Positions 8,132 to 15,868 of a stretch of DNA of 43,622 nucleotides are shown here, piece by piece. The position numbers and the translations under genes are program-made. Every line of letters starts with the position of its first letter. The stretch's first letter is position 1. The notes below the pieces were generated by a model, which saw only the letters and a program-made list of their open reading frames with translations, ran no database searches and was not told where the DNA came from. Source of the stretch: an uncultured beta proteobacterium (GTDB taxonomy: Bacteria > Pseudomonadota > Gammaproteobacteria > Burkholderiales > SG8-41); contig CAIZLW010000105.1 of assembly GCA_903933915.1 (NCBI GenBank), forward strand, positions 1-43,622. The letters run 5' to 3'.

Positions 8132-9037
8132 ATGAAAATCTCGAATGACGTGATTGGTTTTGCCGGCATCGGCGCGATGGGCACGCCGATGGCAGGCAAC
8201 CTCGCCCGCGCCGGCTACAAAGTAGTGGCGTTCGACCTCGATGCCGCGCGCACCGAAAAACTGGCGGGTGAACACGGCGTCGCTGTCGCCGCCAGCCTCG
8301 CCGAACTCGGCACCGCATCCGACATCATCATCACCATGCTGCCCGACGGCAAAGCCGTACGCACTGCGCTGTGCGGCGACAACGATTCGTTCAAAAGCTG
8401 CATCCTCGAACGCGCCAAAAACAACACGCTGGTGATCGACATGAGTTCGTCGTCGCCGATGGGCACGCGCGAACTCGGCGATGTACTGGCGAAACGCGGC
8501 CTGCAGTTCATCGATGCACCGGTATCGAACGGCGTCAAAGGCGCGGTGGCGGCGACGCTGTCGATCATGGTCGGCGGCGACCGCGACATTTTCGAACGCG
8601 TCAAACCGATGCTCGAAAAAATGGGCAGCCAGATTTATTTCGCCGGCCCACTGGGCGCCGGTCACGCCATCAAGGCACTCAACAACTATGTCTCCGCCGC
8701 CGGACTGATCGCCGCGAGCGAGGCGATGCATGCCGGCGAGGCTTTCGGCATCGATCCGAATGTCATCGTCGACATCATCAACACCTCGAGCGGCATGAAC
8801 AACACCACCAAAAACAAGTGCAAGCAGTACATGCTCTCCGGCGCCTATAACGCCGGTTTCTCCACCGGACTGATGGCCAAGGACGTGCGCACCGCGCTGG
8901 AAATCGCCGAAGCCATGCACACTTCGACCACGTTCGCCAAACCGACCGCCGACGTCTGGAACGCGATGGAACAAAAGCTGGGCTTCATCGCCGACCACAC
9001 CGAGATGCACCGCTTTCTGTCGAAGACGGACCGCTGA
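8132..9037 (+). CDS. NAD(P)-dependent beta-hydroxyacid dehydrogenase (3-hydroxyisobutyrate dehydrogenase family)
   Basis: 301 residues, typical of the family that includes 3-hydroxyisobutyrate dehydrogenase and tartronate semialdehyde reductase; these oxidise or reduce a beta-hydroxyacid/semialdehyde pair with NAD(P). N-terminal Rossmann motif GFAGIGAMGTPMAGNLARAG, substrate-binding signature DAPVSNGVKGA (N in place of the more frequent G), and the catalytic lysine in GAGHAIKALNNYVSAAGL (about residue 180). Start ATG 8132 aligns with the usual N-terminus. Pairing with a thiamine-diphosphate enzyme recalls the glyoxylate carboligase-tartronate semialdehyde reductase route, but the partner here is not carboligase-like at its key Glu, so that analogy is only suggestive. 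Confidence 0.88.
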   Translation: MKISNDVIGFAGIGAMGTPMAGNLARAGYKVVAFDLDAARTEKLAGEHGVAVAASLAELGTASDIIITMLPDGKAVRTALCGDNDSFKSCILERAKNNTLVIDMSSSSPMGTRELGDVLAKRGLQFIDAPVSNGVKGAVAATLSIMVGGDRDIFERVKPMLEKMGSQIYFAGPLGAGHAIKALNNYVSAAGLIAASEAMHAGEAFGIDPNVIVDIINTSSGMNNTTKNKCKQYMLSGAYNAGFSTGLMAKDVRTALEIAEAMHTSTTFAKPTADVWNAMEQKLGFIADHTEMHRFLSKTDR

Positions 9038-9049
9038 ACCCCCGGCATC

Positions 9050-10093
9050 ATGGAACTCTGGCGCGGCACCCATGACGATGCCTGGGAAACAGTTCAACAG
9101 GAACTCGCTGCCTTATATCTGAGCGACGGCCTGCCGCTGGTACCACCCACCGCGGAACGCGTCGCCGCGATGCTCGCCGCAAACAGTTACAAACCCGAGG
9201 AAGAAATCGCGCTGGTGGCGCCCAACTATGAAACCGCCACCGCCGTCGACATCGCCATCTGCGCGGTGATGGCCGGCTGCCGACCGGAATATTTCCCGAT
9301 ACTGGTCGCCGCCGTCGATGCACTGGCTGACCCGCTGTTCAATCTGCTGGGCGTCGCGACAACAACAGGCTCGGCAACTCCAATCTATATTGTCAGCGGC
9401 CCGATCGCCGCAGGCATCGAACTCAATGGCGCCGGCAATGCACTGGGTTCCGGACATCGCGCCAACGCCACCATCGGCCGCGCGATGACGCTGATCCTGC
9501 AAAACGTCTGCGGCGCCAAACCGGGTGAACTCGACATGGCGACGCTGGGACAACCCGCCAAGTACGCCTGCTGTTTCGCGGAAAACAGCGTCGACAACCC
9601 GTGGCCGCCGCTGCATGTGGAACGCGGTTTTGCCGCCGATGCCAGCGTGGTGACTGTTGTCGGCATTGCCGGCACGGTGGAAGTCAACGACTCCGACAGC
9701 CAGACCGCCGCAGACATGGCGCAGACCTTTGCCCAGTCGATGCTGATCGCCGGCGTCGCCGGCGGTTCGGGCCTGCTCGGCGGCGGCGAGCCCTTGTGCA
9801 TCCTGCCGCCGGAATGGGTCGACATGTTTCACCGCGAAGGCTACGACAAACAGAAAACCAGGGCCGCGATCTGGGAGCGCGCGTGGCTGCCGGTCGACAA
9901 ACTGGCGCCGGCGATGCGGGCGCGCCGCATGGCGGCGGGCGCCGATCCGGCCGCCGATGTCATCCGCGTCGCTGAAAAACCGGACGACATCATGATCGTT
10001 GTCGCCGGCGGCGTCGGCCGCAAGGCGGCCTATGCGCCGACCTGGGGCGGCACCACCAAAGCCGTCAGCCGCGCAGTCAAAAACCGCAACTGA
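9050..10093 (+). CDS. Conserved protein of unknown function with GCRPEY motif
   Basis: 347 residues; I do not recognise an assigned family. No signal peptide and no clear transmembrane helix; the protein looks cytosolic and rich in Gly/Ala. Striking local motifs are GLPLVPPT (27-34), MAGCRPEYFP (74-83), a Gly-rich stretch with SGPIAAGIELNGAGNALG (116-133), KYACCFAENS (171-180, paired cysteines C174/C175) followed by PWPPLHVERGF, and GGSGLLGGGEP. These look like an enzyme active site with conserved Cys, Arg and Glu. It starts 12 bases after the dehydrogenase stop without a clear ribosome site, so it is probably translationally linked and belongs to the same pathway. From memory only, similar proteins occur beside UGSC-family (seleno)proteins. 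Confidence 0.6.
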   Translation: MELWRGTHDDAWETVQQELAALYLSDGLPLVPPTAERVAAMLAANSYKPEEEIALVAPNYETATAVDIAICAVMAGCRPEYFPILVAAVDALADPLFNLLGVATTTGSATPIYIVSGPIAAGIELNGAGNALGSGHRANATIGRAMTLILQNVCGAKPGELDMATLGQPAKYACCFAENSVDNPWPPLHVERGFAADASVVTVVGIAGTVEVNDSDSQTAADMAQTFAQSMLIAGVAGGSGLLGGGEPLCILPPEWVDMFHREGYDKQKTRAAIWERAWLPVDKLAPAMRARRMAAGADPAADVIRVAEKPDDIMIVVAGGVGRKAAYAPTWGGTTKAVSRAVKNRN

Positions 10094-10102
10094 ACGGCGG
10101 CT

Positions 10103-10747
10103 TCAGTCGAGACTAGCCAGCGCCGTCACGTAACAGGCCGACGCCTCGTCAGCCGAGGTGGCGCTGAATTCAAGATCGCGCACCAGTCCGTCACGCAGGC
10201 CGTAAACCCAGCCATGCACGGTCAGATCCTGGCCGCGCTCCCAGGCATCCTGCACCATGGTGGTCTGACAGACGTTGGCCACCTGTTCAACAACATTCAG
10301 TTCGCACAGCCGGTCGCCGCGCGCAGCGGCATCCGTCAATGTCGAGAGGCGTGCGTCGTGTTTCTGGCGCACGTCCTGCACATGGCGCAGCCAGTTGTCG
10401 CTCAGGCCGATGCGGTCGCCGCGCAGTGCAGCACCGACGCCGCTGCATCCGTAGTGACCGACAACGATGATGTGTCTGACCTTCAGCACATCCACCGCGA
10501 ACTGGATCACTGACAAGCAGTTGAGGTCGGTGTGGGTGACGACGTTGGCGAGATTGCGATGAACAAAAAGTTCACCCGGCAACAGGTCGACGATCTCGTT
10601 GGCGGGTACCCGGCTGTCGGAACAGCCGATCCACAGATATTGCGGTGACTGCTGGCGCGCGAGTTTGCTGAAAAATTCCGGATCCTGGCGGCGGATACGC
10701 TCCGACCAGACGCGGTTGCTGTCAAAAAGGTGGTGGAGTTTTTTCAC
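10103..10747 (-). CDS. can: Beta-class carbonic anhydrase
   Basis: 214 residues from the GTG at 10747. It interconverts CO2 and bicarbonate in the cytoplasm. The zinc site is complete: C42 and D44 (in GCSDSRVPA), H98 and C101 (in GHYGCSGV). With this start the numbering equals that of E. coli Can (C42, D44, H98, C101), and the N-terminus KKLHHLFDSNRVWS aligns with Can, so I prefer it over the GTG at 10768, which adds seven residues; neither has a strong ribosome site. It ends ten bases from the convergent unknown gene at 9050-10093. Probably a housekeeping gene under its own promoter. Confidence 0.93.
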   Translation of the reverse strand: MKKLHHLFDSNRVWSERIRRQDPEFFSKLARQQSPQYLWIGCSDSRVPANEIVDLLPGELFVHRNLANVVTHTDLNCLSVIQFAVDVLKVRHIIVVGHYGCSGVGAALRGDRIGLSDNWLRHVQDVRQKHDARLSTLTDAAARGDRLCELNVVEQVANVCQTTMVQDAWERGQDLTVHGWVYGLRDGLVRDLEFSATSADEASACYVTALASLD

Positions 10748-10824
10748 GGGGAAGCAGCGGTACGGCACTGTGAATGCGGGAACGATTCCCGCATGTTCTC
10801 ACACTGCGCGCGGACCGCTCTGCA

Positions 10825-11790
10825 TCAATCGACCCGTACGCCGGAATCCTTGACCACTTTCGCCCATTTGGTGAATTCGGCGCGCAAATACTGCGCGAAT
10901 TCCTCCGGCGTATTGCCGCGGATTTCGAATGCGTCCTGGGCAAAACGCTGGCGCAGGTCCGGCTGCTTCAACGCGGTCAGCGTATCGGCATTGATTTTGC
11001 GGATCAGCGCGAGCGGCGTCGCTTTCGGTGCGAGCAGGCCGTACATGTTATCGACCTCGAAGCCGGGATAACTCTCAGCCACCGTCGGCACATTGGGCAG
11101 CACGTCGAGGCGCTTCAGGCTGGTCACCGCAATCGGCACCAGCTTGCCGCCGCGCGCCAGTGCAACCACCGGCGGCACCGCGGTGAAGCCGAGCCGGACT
11201 TCGCCGCCGAGCAGCGCGGTCATTGCCGGCCCCGCGCCCTTGTACGGCACGGCCTGGATATTGGCCTTGGTAATGGTGCGGAACAGTTCACCCGAAAGAT
11301 GCCCTGCAGTGCCGATGCCGGGCGACGCAAACGGAATCGGTGCGATCTTTGACTGCTGCAGGATGTCCTGCATCGAATTGACCGCAGTGTACGAGGGATG
11401 GCGAGACACCACCGTCGCTGACACGCCGGCAAGGATGATCGGCGCGAATTCCTTGAACGGATCGTAGCCGGCGTTCTTGTAAAGGCTGGGATTGCAGATG
11501 AACACCGAGGTCGTCAGCAGCAGCGTGTAGCCGTCGGGCAGCGCCTGGCCGACCAGTGCGGTGCCGATATTGCCGCCGGCGCCGCCGCGGTTGTCGACCA
11601 CCACCGGCTGCTTCCACTGCTCGGAGAGTTTCTGCGCGATCAACCGCGCCGCGAGATCGGCGGGACCGCCCGCCGCAAACGGCACCACCACGCGCACCGG
11701 TTTTTCCGGATACGCCGCATGAACCGGCACCAGCGCCGTACTCAACAGGCCACCGGCAATCAACGCCGCAATATTCAGTGCAAATCCCAT
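10825..11790 (-). CDS. Bug/TctC-family solute receptor (1 of 10)
   Basis: 321 residues. A secreted periplasmic receptor of the tripartite tricarboxylate transporter family, which binds carboxylates and delivers them to TctA/TctB-type membrane subunits. Signal peptide ends near VPVHA, followed by YPEKPVRVVVPFAAGGPADLAARL (the beta-turn carboxylate loop, A instead of T before D) and DNRGGAGGNIG. The ribosome site GGAGGAG lies five bases before ATG 11790. It is the last gene of the minus-strand operon with the TarD-like enzyme, 29 bases downstream of it. No permease genes are nearby. Ligand unknown; the neighbour suggests a hydroxydicarboxylate. Confidence 0.93.
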   Translation of the reverse strand: MGFALNIAALIAGGLLSTALVPVHAAYPEKPVRVVVPFAAGGPADLAARLIAQKLSEQWKQPVVVDNRGGAGGNIGTALVGQALPDGYTLLLTTSVFICNPSLYKNAGYDPFKEFAPIILAGVSATVVSRHPSYTAVNSMQDILQQSKIAPIPFASPGIGTAGHLSGELFRTITKANIQAVPYKGAGPAMTALLGGEVRLGFTAVPPVVALARGGKLVPIAVTSLKRLDVLPNVPTVAESYPGFEVDNMYGLLAPKATPLALIRKINADTLTALKQPDLRQRFAQDAFEIRGNTPEEFAQYLRAEFTKWAKVVKDSGVRVD

Positions 11791-11819
11791 GACGCTCCTC
11801 CGTGAAGAATCACCGCGAC

Positions 11820-12998
11820 TCAGCGTGTGAGTTCGGGCGCAATTTCCCGCATCACTGCATACAGCGCATTCTGCGCTTCGAAACCAATGCCCGGACGATC
11901 AGGCAATTGCAGATAACCGTCTTCAACTTTTGCATCATCGGCAAAACCCGCGAACATGCCGAATACGCCGGGGTAAGCCTCACAACCTCCGAGACCGAAG
12001 CCACCGACGATGTGCAGCGTCATCTGATTGCCGCCGTGCGGGAATACCGAAGCGGGGGACCAACCGCGTTCCTTCAGCATCGTCAGCGTGCGCGCGAACT
12101 GCGCGATGCCGTAGGACTGCGGCACATCGATCTGGATGATGTCGCGGTCGGCGCGCAGACCGCCGAAGGTGATCAGGTTGCGTACGTCCTGGGTCGAGAA
12201 CAGGTTTTCACCGGTGCCAATCGGTGATTCGTAAATCGCCGCGACTTCGCTGAGCAGCGAAAAATCCAGCGGGTCGGTTGGCTCTTCAAACCAGCGCAGT
12301 TTGTAGGGCGCGAGCGCTTTGGCATAAGCCAGCGCGCGTTCACGGTCAAAACCGGCGTTGGCATCGACGGCCAGACGACTGCTGTCGCCCATCACCTTCA
12401 GCGCCGCTTCAAGGCGCGCGATGTCTTCCGCTATCGACGCACCGCCGACCTTGATCTTCATCGTGCGGTAACCCTGCTCCAGCCTGTCGCGAATCTCGGC
12501 GAGCAATTCGGGAATGCCTTTGCCCGGCGCGTACCAGCCGCCGCCGACGTAACAAGGAACACTATCTATCTTATTGTTTTTATTGTATTTTTCTGCAATC
12601 GTCCGATGCAGCGGCTGGCCGGCGATTTTCGCCATCGCATCCCAGCAGGCAACCTCGATGGTGCCGATGGCCACCGAACGTTCGGTGTGACCACCGGGTT
12701 TTTCCCGCCGCATCATCACTGCGAGAATTTTTTCCGCATCGAAATTGTCGCCGGCGGCATTGAGCAATGCTTCCGGCGGTTCCTTGAGAATGCGCGGAAT
12801 AAAGCGCGCGCGCATCTGCGCACCGCAGGCATAACGTCCGGTGGAGTTGAACGCGAAACCGACCACCGGTTTGCCGTCGCGCACGACGTCGGTGACCACG
12901 GCGACCACGGACGTGGTCATCTCGCTGAAATCGAATACGGCGTTGCGCAGGTCCGATTTCAGCGCGATCGAGGTCTCGCGGATGTCAGTAATGCGCAA
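11820..12998 (-). CDS. tarD: D-tartrate dehydratase-like enolase-superfamily enzyme
   Basis: 392 residues. It resembles Bradyrhizobium TarD, a mandelate racemase/muconate lactonizing-type enzyme that dehydrates D-tartrate to oxaloacetate. Catalytic pattern: K183 (in MKIKVGG), metal ligands D212 (VDANAGF), E238 (WFEEP) and E264 (GTGENLFS), and H321 (FPHGGNQM); TarD uses K184 and H322, one residue offset. The N-terminal MTTSVVAVVTDVVRDGKPVVGFAFNS region also follows TarD. The start is TTG; an in-frame TGA 18 bases upstream excludes longer forms. A Lys/Asn-rich loop (about 137-143) is encoded by an AT-rich repeat. It is flanked by Bug receptors in an operon. Dehydration of tartrate or a related sugar acid is likely; the exact substrate is not proven. 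Confidence 0.85.
   Translation of the reverse strand: MRITDIRETSIALKSDLRNAVFDFSEMTTSVVAVVTDVVRDGKPVVGFAFNSTGRYACGAQMRARFIPRILKEPPEALLNAAGDNFDAEKILAVMMRREKPGGHTERSVAIGTIEVACWDAMAKIAGQPLHRTIAEKYNKNNKIDSVPCYVGGGWYAPGKGIPELLAEIRDRLEQGYRTMKIKVGGASIAEDIARLEAALKVMGDSSRLAVDANAGFDRERALAYAKALAPYKLRWFEEPTDPLDFSLLSEVAAIYESPIGTGENLFSTQDVRNLITFGGLRADRDIIQIDVPQSYGIAQFARTLTMLKERGWSPASVFPHGGNQMTLHIVGGFGLGGCEAYPGVFGMFAGFADDAKVEDGYLQLPDRPGIGFEAQNALYAVMREIAPELTR
12570..12585 (-). repeat. AT-rich 16-mer, copy 2, inside the TarD-like gene
   Basis: On the plus strand this reads CTTATTGTTTTTATTG, identical to 8109-8124. Read on the coding strand it falls in the codons for the loop KYNKNNKID, whose AAA/AAT/ATA codons stand out from the GC-rich gene. 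It keeps the reading frame. Confidence 0.6.
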
Positions 12999-13061
12999 GG
13001 TGTTCGCGCCCGTTCAACTCAATGATGCGCATGCGAGGCGCCCTGAATCAGCACAACCGGA

Positions 13062-14033
13062 TCAATTGACCTTGATCCCGGCAGCCTGCACGACCTTGGT
13101 CCACTTCTCCACTTCGACTTTCACCTGTGCGGCAAAATCCGCCGGCGAACTGCCGATGATGTCAAAGCCGAGGCCTTCGACACGCTCCTTGAAATCGGGC
13201 GCGGTGATCATCTTCGCGACCTGCGCGTGCAGTTTGCTGACGATGGCCTTGGAGGTGCCGGCCGGCGCGAGCAGGCCCTGCAGCGTGTCCGATTCCTGCC
13301 CCTTGAACCCGGCCTCGGCCATGGTCGGCACGAAATCGATGGTCGCCGACCGCTTGGCGCCGGTGACGGCAATGCCGCGCAGCCGTCCCGCCTTGATATG
13401 CGGCGTGGTCGGCGGCAGCGCAGTGCAGCCGATCTGCACCTGGTTGGCCACTACAGCGCCCACCGCGGGACCCGCGCCACCGAACGGCACGTTGATGAAA
13501 TCGAGTTTGGTCGTTACTTTCAGCAACTGCGCCGCAAGGTCGGGCGTGGTGCCGATGCCCGGCGTGGCCACCGAAAACTTCTTCGGGTCCGCCGTCACCA
13601 GCGTCAGCAGCTCCTTCATCGTTTTCGCCGGAATCGACGGATGCACCGTAAACACGTTGGGCGAAGCGGCGACGTTCGAGATCGGCACAAAACTCTTGTA
13701 CGGATCATAGGGGATCGACTTGTACAGCCCCGGATTCACCACAAAGCTGGAACTGACCATGATCAGCGTGTGACCGTCGGCCGGCGCACCTGCCGCAAGT
13801 CCCATGCCGATGTTGCCGCCGGCGCCGGCGCGGTTGTCGACGACGACCTGATGCCCCAGACCCTCGGTCAGTTTCTGCGCCACCACGCGCGCGATGACGT
13901 CGGTCGGACCGCCCGCGGCGAACGGCACAATCAGCCGCACCGGGCGGGTCGGGAAATCCTGCGCGGCAGCGGTCAGGCTGCCGAGTGCGGCAACAGCAGC
14001 CAGCGTGCCGATCAACGGTTTCAGGCGGGTCAT
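13062..14033 (-). CDS. Bug/TctC-family solute receptor (2 of 10)
   Basis: 323 residues; secreted. Signal peptide MTRLKPLIGTLAAVAALGSLTAAAQ, then FPTRPVRLIVPFAAGGPTDVIARV and DNRAGAGGNIGMG, the two conserved Bug segments, and a C-terminus in KWTKVVQAAGIKVN typical for the family. GGAG lies upstream of ATG 14033. It is 63 bases before the TarD-like gene and 21 bases after another Bug gene, so it is the second gene of that operon. Two or three receptors per enzyme suggests either a broad range of related ligands or recent duplication, though the sequences differ considerably. Confidence 0.93.
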   Translation of the reverse strand: MTRLKPLIGTLAAVAALGSLTAAAQDFPTRPVRLIVPFAAGGPTDVIARVVAQKLTEGLGHQVVVDNRAGAGGNIGMGLAAGAPADGHTLIMVSSSFVVNPGLYKSIPYDPYKSFVPISNVAASPNVFTVHPSIPAKTMKELLTLVTADPKKFSVATPGIGTTPDLAAQLLKVTTKLDFINVPFGGAGPAVGAVVANQVQIGCTALPPTTPHIKAGRLRGIAVTGAKRSATIDFVPTMAEAGFKGQESDTLQGLLAPAGTSKAIVSKLHAQVAKMITAPDFKERVEGLGFDIIGSSPADFAAQVKVEVEKWTKVVQAAGIKVN

Positions 14034-14054
14034 GGTTCAGTCTCCTTGATTCAA

Positions 14055-15026
14055 TCAGTCGGCGGTGGCGCCGGAAGCGCGCACGACCTTGCCCCAGCGC
14101 TCGGCTTCGCTGCGGATGAAGCGGGCAAACTCGTCCGGCGTGCTGGTCAGCGGATCGGTGCCGCGCTGCGACAGCATTTTTTTGGTGGCCGGGTCGTTAA
14201 GCACCTTGGCCAGTTCGGCATTGAGCCGATTGATGATCTCGCGCGGCGTTGCGGCGGGCGCGAGGATGCCGTACCAGGTATCAACCTTGAACCACGGCAT
14301 GCCGGCTTCGGCCACCGTCGGGATTTCCGGCACCGAACTGTCACGCTTGTCGCCGAGCGCGGCCAGCGCACGCAGTTTGCCGGCCTTGACGAAGGGCGCC
14401 GCGGCTGCAGTCCCGATGACCAGCACATCGACTTCGCCGGAGAGCAGCGCGGTTTGCGCCTGATTCGCGCCCTTGTGCGGGATCATCGCAATGTTCAGCT
14501 TGTTCTCGGCGATGAAATAACGCGCGCCGAGATCGTTGGTGGTGCCGGCGCCGCCGGAACCGAAGTTGAGCTTGCCCGGATTCTTGCGCGCCAGCGCGAG
14601 GAATTCCGACAGCGTTTTCGCCGGCACCGAAGGATGAACCACCAGCAGATTGGGGATCGAGGCGACCAGCGAAATCGGCGCCAGGTCCTTCAGCGGATCA
14701 TAGTTGAGCTTTTTATACAGGCTCGGACTGATCGAGATCGACGGGGAACACAGCACGATGGTGTAGCCGTCGGGTGCCTGACGCACCGTGTACTCGGCGC
14801 CGACGTTGCCGCCGGCGCCCGGACGGTTTTCAGCGATCACGTTCTGGCCGAGGCTCTCGCCGAGTTTCTGCGCGATGACCCGGCCCAGAATGTCGGTGCC
14901 GCCGCCCGGCGGGAAGGGCAGCACCAGCCGGATCGGCCGCGACGGATAGTTCTGGGTCTGGGCCTGCACAACACCTGCTGCCAGCAATGCGGCGGCGCAG
15001 ACCGCCAAAGTAAATATACTTTTCAT
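14055..15026 (-). CDS. Bug/TctC-family solute receptor (3 of 10)
   Basis: 323 residues with signal peptide (MKSIFTLAVCAAALLAAGVVQA), the ligand loop RLVLPFPPGGGTDILGRVIAQKL and ENRPGAGGNVG. A strong GGAGG site precedes ATG 15026. It is the promoter-proximal gene of the minus-strand operon 15026 to 10825; the gap of 142 bases to the divergent racemase-like gene at 15169 should hold both promoters. Periplasmic binding of an organic acid is expected; nothing in the sequence fixes the ligand. Confidence 0.93.
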   Translation of the reverse strand: MKSIFTLAVCAAALLAAGVVQAQTQNYPSRPIRLVLPFPPGGGTDILGRVIAQKLGESLGQNVIAENRPGAGGNVGAEYTVRQAPDGYTIVLCSPSISISPSLYKKLNYDPLKDLAPISLVASIPNLLVVHPSVPAKTLSEFLALARKNPGKLNFGSGGAGTTNDLGARYFIAENKLNIAMIPHKGANQAQTALLSGEVDVLVIGTAAAAPFVKAGKLRALAALGDKRDSSVPEIPTVAEAGMPWFKVDTWYGILAPAATPREIINRLNAELAKVLNDPATKKMLSQRGTDPLTSTPDEFARFIRSEAERWGKVVRASGATAD

Positions 15027-15168
15027 GCTTTCCTCCAGGGAAATTTATTGTCATGGCCGCAGGCGCGCAGCGATACAGAGGATTGTCCATGCAGCGCCCT
15101 GTTTGGTCAACGCGCTGAGACAAAACGGGTAAAATGAGCATCCGAATTTTTTCCCTCCGCCTCCTGTC

Positions 15169-15828
15169 ATGACTGCACCGCGCATCGCACTGATCCACGC
15201 CACACCGCTCGCCATCGAACCCATCGTCAACGCATTCCGTCGGCTGTGGCCGCAGGCGCGCACGACCAATTTGCTGGAAGACTCGCTGGCGCCCGACCTG
15301 GCCGCCGACGGCCGTCTGACCGAGCGCATGATCGAGCGTTTCCTGACGCTGACCCACTACGTGCATGGCTGCGGCGCCGACGCCATCCTGTTCACCTGCT
15401 CCGCATTCGGCCCGGCTATCGAAGCCTGCGCCGCCGCAGTGCCAATTCCGGTACTCAAACCCAACGAAGCGATGCTGGCCGAGGCGCTTGCCGCCGGCAG
15501 CCGCATCGGACTGGTCGCGACGTTCGGCCCGAGCATTCCGGCACTCAATACTGAACTTGAGGACATGGCGCGCGCACGCGGACAAAAAATCACCGTGGCC
15601 AGCTGCACCGTGGCCCCGGCTCTCGCGGCGCTGCAGGAAGGCGATGCCGAGACCCATGATCGTCTGATCGCTGAAGCCGCCGCCGAACTGATGCCCTGTG
15701 ATGCGCTGGTTCTGGGTCAATTCTCGATGGCCAGCGCCGCGCGCCTGATTCCTGCGCGGCCTGGCTGTAAGATACTCACCAGCCCGGATTCCGCAGTCAT
15801 GCGTCTGAAGCAGGCACTGCTAGCCTGA
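15169..15828 (+). CDS. Asp/Glu-racemase superfamily protein with one catalytic cysteine
   Basis: 219 residues, of the superfamily that contains aspartate/glutamate racemases, hydantoin racemases, maleate isomerases and arylmalonate decarboxylase. The first active-site cysteine is present, C77 in ILFTCSAFGP. The second one, expected in the C-terminal half, is replaced by Q184 in ALVLGQFSMAS. A two-base racemization is therefore unlikely; a one-cysteine reaction (decarboxylation, isomerization, hydrolysis) or a single-epimer role fits better. It starts 142 bases from the divergent TarD/Bug operon and 40 bases upstream of a same-strand Bug gene, which may supply its substrate. No strong ribosome site precedes ATG 15169. 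Confidence 0.8.
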   Translation: MTAPRIALIHATPLAIEPIVNAFRRLWPQARTTNLLEDSLAPDLAADGRLTERMIERFLTLTHYVHGCGADAILFTCSAFGPAIEACAAAVPIPVLKPNEAMLAEALAAGSRIGLVATFGPSIPALNTELEDMARARGQKITVASCTVAPALAALQEGDAETHDRLIAEAAAELMPCDALVLGQFSMASAARLIPARPGCKILTSPDSAVMRLKQALLA

Positions 15829-15868
15829 CACAGGCGCTTCTCTTATAACAACAAAGGAGGAGCATGCA

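Noticed and set aside
5331..9037. Glyoxylate carboligase-tartronate semialdehyde reductase pathway
   Set aside because: The thiamine-diphosphate enzyme keeps the activating Glu that is Val in glyoxylate carboligase, and hydroxypyruvate isomerase and glycerate kinase are absent.
13227..15137. 636-codon plus-strand frame across two Bug genes
   Set aside because: Runs across the gap between two intact minus-strand genes with signal peptides and ribosome sites; composition is Arg/His-rich and without motifs.
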